A stretch of 64,000 bases of DNA from NCBI GenBank assembly GCA_027625915.1, contig JANTQA010000010.1:1116001-1180000 (forward strand), given 5' to 3'. The translations under genes and the position numbers were made by a program. Source of the stretch: Anaeramoeba flamelloides. Taxonomy: Eukaryota > Metamonada > Anaeramoebidae. The notes beneath the pieces were generated by a model. It did no database searches. It saw only the letters and a list, made by a program, of their open reading frames with translations, and was not told the origin of the DNA. Numbering within the stretch: the first letter of the stretch is position 1; every line of letters begins with the position of its first letter. This document shows, piece by piece, positions 60,351-64,000 of this stretch.

Positions 60351-63241
60351 TTTTAAAGTCTAATTTATTTGTAAAATGCTTCCTATTTTATCCAAATACA
60401 ATTCGAAATTAGAAGATCAGAAAATTTTCAAACTTTGTCTAATTACAAAAGGATTTCCCAAAATCTTTTCACAGTGACTACAATGCTATCCTAAACTTTT
60501 TAGTGAAACAATCACTGTCTTATCAGTAGTTGTCTAGAATTATATACTTGTAATTTTTACAAATAAAAGGTTTAATTTAAAAAAAAATATATAGCTTTTG
60601 TATTTAATTCCCATATTTAAACTTAATTTTTTTTTTTACCATACTGAAATTTTTTTTTCTTGAAATTTGATTAAAAAGAGTAAGAATTAAAAATATTTTT
60701 GAATTTTTCTATAAATTAAAATATTTCTCCTTTTCCAAAATTTGTATTTTTAAAACACAACATTTCCATTTTGATTTTTCAGAAAAAAATATATTTTTAC
60801 AAAAATTCACAAAAATAAAATAAAATATAAATTAATTTTTTTAGTAATTGAAAGCACAAATAATTTTACCCACGTTCAATCGTTGTTCAATTTTGTGGAA
60901 TTTTTTACAAACTAACAAATTATTTGTTAAAAATCTTGTGAAAACGAGAGTAAAAATGAAATTTTTGATATTACTTTAAGCACTCGATTAAACCAATAAA
61001 GGTTCCAAAGAAATTTTATTTTCAAAAATCCACAAATTTACTATTTTTGTGAAATCGTGTGACAAAATGTTCCTGTTTTTGTTACTCATTTTTGAAAAAT
61101 AGATCTCAGAATATATCACATTGGTGATTCAAATAAAAATAAATATTTATTTTCAAGGCTTTATATGTCCTTAATAAAATTAAGCACTATTTTTTTCTGA
61201 TTAATGTTTTTCGAAATTAAGAACATAACTTAATTCAATTAAACACTGTGATAATTTTTTTTAGAATAAAAACACTCTCAACTTTTGAATATCGAAAATA
61301 TTTTTTGGAATTAGTATGCACTTTTTTATTTTTTTTTGAAAAATTGGGGTTGAGAAAAGTTTGAAATCAAAGAATAAGTTAATATATTAAATTAGAATGC
61401 TTTTCCAGAAAGTTTATCCTTTTAGTTTAACTTTTTTTTTATTTTACCATTTAAAACTAAAAAAAACATTTGAGGACCAAATTAGTGCCTTTTGTGAAAA
61501 GAAAATTCCCCATAATTTAGAATTTTTTTTTGTAAATGAGTTTAAACAAGAGAGTGTATCTAAAAATATACATAATTTCAAGTTTGAATTCAATGTTTTT
61601 GGCAAAAAATGTTTTCAAGAAAAAGCTGAATTGAAACTTTATTTATTTTTATTTTTTCATTTTGTTTTTTTAATTGTATTAAATGGAAAGTATTTGATCA
61701 GTTTTTCATTTTTAGTGTTTTGTGGGTCGTAGGGACATATTATATCAAGTAAATAACAAATATATTAAGTGATGTAGATCTGAAAAATATTGCATCATTT
61801 TTTATATTTTTTTTAATATTTTTTCTAGAGGTTCAGAACAACAAAATTGATTTTTCATTTTATTGAGGAAAAAATTTTTTTTTCAAATTTTTTGTGAATT
61901 TTGTGAAAGGTTTATACAAATTTTAAAATGATGTAAAAAGTTTTTTTCTTTTGAATTTTTTAGGTTTGAGAAGAATGGACATTAAATTTAAACAATATAA
62001 CTTATACATTTCAAATTTTTGTAATCAGGGGTTTTCAAACTTCAGTTTACTGGTGAAAAGTTTCTTTATTTTTTTGAATAATGGACAGAACAAACCAAAT
62101 TCGTATTTACGAAAAAAAAATGAATTTAACACTTTTAAATTACAAAAAAACAAGATGGAACTGGTTCTACAGATTTGTTTTTAATTTAATGAAAATTTTA
62201 GAAATTCTTATTTGTGATTAGTTTTTTTTTATTTTTTAAATTTTTTTGTGTAATATTGATAATTTTTTATTAATGGTTGTTTTTTTCATTTTTTTAACTT
62301 TGATTTTTAGGATCACAAATTTTATTTTTTAAAAAATTAAAGCAATATCTTATTACAAGTTACATCCCTTCAGAAATTATTGAAGATTAATACATCCAAA
62401 AATCTAAAGGAATGGAATTAAAAAAAATTTTTTATTGCAATTAAAAAAATTCAAAATTTTACATTTGAAGCAATTTAGCAAAAAACAGTTCAATGGGTTT
62501 ATCTAATTCTAATTTAAATATGTTTTTACAAATTTTAATAATTGTAATAAATGGAATAAACCATTTTATATTCGTTATTTTGAAAATTATCATTGTAAAA
62601 TCTTTCACAATTCATTGGCAAATCAAATATTTTTTTTTGTTCATGTTCTTTTTTTGATCCAACCTTTATTATTTCTTTCTTCGTTGTTTTAAAAGAAAAT
62701 TTATTCCTTGAATATTCATAATTTGATAATAAATATGAAATATAAATATTAAACAAAAAAATCATTTTACTAATTTTTGGTTTGTTGTGACATATCCATT
62801 TAATAATTAAAATTATTTTTTATTTCTTTTTATTATAATTTTTTGTTTTACTGTTTAATCATTTTTTAAAAGTGAGTTGAATATACCAAAATTCAATCAA
62901 TTTCTTTTTGAAAAATTTAAAGTTATAAAAACTATTCAATTTTGATAAGAACCATTATGATCAAATAAATGATAAATATTGGTAAATTTTTTTAAAAAAA
63001 ATTTCAATTATTTTAAAAGAAAATCTCTTAACAATAAAAGAAATTAGAGAAATTCTTTGCTTATGCAAGTAAAAAATATAATTTCTTTTTCATTTATTAA
63101 ATTACCTCGGAAAATCTCATTATTAGAAATTCAGGTATTTATCAATTAATGTTATCTAATTTCAGATGGGAAATTATATTCATTATAATTTTCTCTTCTG
63201 TTTGTTTTGTTTAACCCTTAAAGAAATAGTAAACTTTTTTA

Positions 63242-63370
63242 GGTTCATTAGGTTCCTTGGGTTCCTTGGGTTACTTGGGTTAATTTGGTTACTTTGGTTA
63301 CTTTGGTTACTTTGGTTACTTTGGTTACTTTGGTTACTTGGGTTACTTGGGTTACTTTGGTTACTTTGGT
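63242..63370. repeat. 9-bp minisatellite (TTACTTTGG)n
   Basis: About 14 tandem units, grading from GGTTCCTTG and GGTTACTTG to TTACTTTGG. Being a multiple of three it is open on both strands (Trp-Leu-Leu or Asn-Gln-Ser repeats), which explains the frames found there. Confidence 0.85.
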
Positions 63371-64000
63371 TCATCTGATTGCTTTTCTATTGTTTAATTT
63401 GAGTAATAATTAATCCTGAAGCGTTGATTAAAATAAATCTCAACACACCATAATTATTAATACTGGCACTTGAATTTCAAATAGGTTAAAAGTTTCTTCT
63501 GTCGTTTTCTTTATCTTTAAGTAATGTTTTAGATTGGTATTTCTCACAAAAACAAGGAAAATGAATCAATTTTTTCACATTATTGTCGGAATTTTTTCAA
63601 ATAAAATGGGATTACTTGGTTTATTGCTTTTTTATTGAAAATTAAAACAAGATAGCAAAGTCAAAAGAAAAGGAAGTGTAATTATTTTCCCAATCAAAAT
63701 TTAAATAATAGTCTAATTTTGATAACTGTTAAGAATTTTTTTTTTTTTAGTAAAAAGGTGATAACTGTTGACAGAAAAATGTTGGACACAGAAAAATGGT
63801 TGGACACCATTTTTAATTGGAAACATTAGTAAAATTGAAAATCAAATCCTATTGATAACTAAGTGTCTTTTATATAAATCCAGGTTTAAAGGTGTTACAA
63901 GTTCATTAATCTGTGTTGTGTGTAGAATACTCATTTGAATGATTGATAACTAAAGTAGATCATGCTATTTTAACAAAAATCCATAGTTTTAGTAAAGTTT

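Larger units (their letters stand above)
58938..64000. other. Region upstream of SAPS, mostly unassigned
   Basis: Expected to be largely intron of the SAPS gene. Holds a TG-rich tract near 59226-59250, a compositional island at 59315-60350 and the minisatellite at 63242-63370. Open frames at 61397-61732 and 61951-62184 (+) are AT-rich with no motif and are not called as genes. Confidence 0.45.

Noticed and set aside
63166-63378. Trp-Leu-Leu repeat protein with a hydrophobic array
   Set aside because: Produced by a 9-bp minisatellite that is open in several frames; no coding signals around it.
1-64000. CRISPR array, operon structure, or retroelement or virus-derived copies
   Set aside because: No spaced direct repeats, no reverse transcriptase, integrase, capsid or LTR signals were seen; the repeats present are short DNA-transposon types and low-complexity tracts.

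Overview
The window is very AT-rich nuclear DNA from a unicellular eukaryote. Genes carry spliceosomal introns, the standard stop codons TAA and TAG end the complete genes, and the gene set is eukaryotic signalling: a heterotrimeric G alpha subunit, a calcineurin-B-like EF-hand protein, an Rh-type ammonium channel, an AMPK/MARK-like kinase and a PP6 regulatory (SAPS) subunit. Intronless RCC1-BTB and RWD/F-box/LRR proteins and long K/E and N tracts recall free-living amoeboid or metamonad protists; Anaeramoeba is my best guess, from memory of such families and not from a search.

Layout. 1-2366 (-): RWD/F-box/LRR gene, 3' end off the window, frame broken twice. 2.4-5.9 kb: intergenic, with a CACTA-like inverted-repeat element. 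5876-9505 (-): G alpha, four exons, one 2.1 kb intron. 9.5-14.7 kb: repeats. 14708-18264 (-): EF-hand gene, five exons, one 2.35 kb intron that holds a nested pair of foldback elements. 18.3-23.4 kb: a piggyBac-like element with TTAA duplications, a second copy of the foldback element and a Tc1/mariner-type MITE. 23367-25022 (+): RCC1-BTB gene. 28667-34460 (-): Rh channel, four exons, one 4.0 kb intron. 37013-39657 (+): K/E-rich coiled-coil protein with SPRY-like segments. 39.7-45.3 kb: repeats. 45267-49476 (-): kinase, three exons. 49.5-56.6 kb: gene-poor repeats. 56638-58937 (-): SAPS protein, four exons seen, 5' end not found. 59-64 kb: mostly noncoding with a compositional island and a 9-bp minisatellite.

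The exon structures were worked out by hand from family conservation, splice dinucleotides and phase. Exon lengths sum to whole codons in every multi-exon gene (348, 224, 484 and 822 aa, and 588 aa for the visible part of SAPS). Four of these genes combine short introns (118-251 nt) with one giant intron (1.6-4.0 kb). The giant introns all use GTAA donors, while many short ones use GTTTG. Giant introns and intergenic DNA carry several families of short inverted-repeat elements, including one element inserted in another and a filled/empty insertion-site pair.

The genes are unlikely to form one functional unit. They are typical signalling and transport genes, and I saw no virus-derived or retroelement remains. 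Several apparent frame breaks lie in homopolymer runs, so assembly error must be considered before calling any gene dead.
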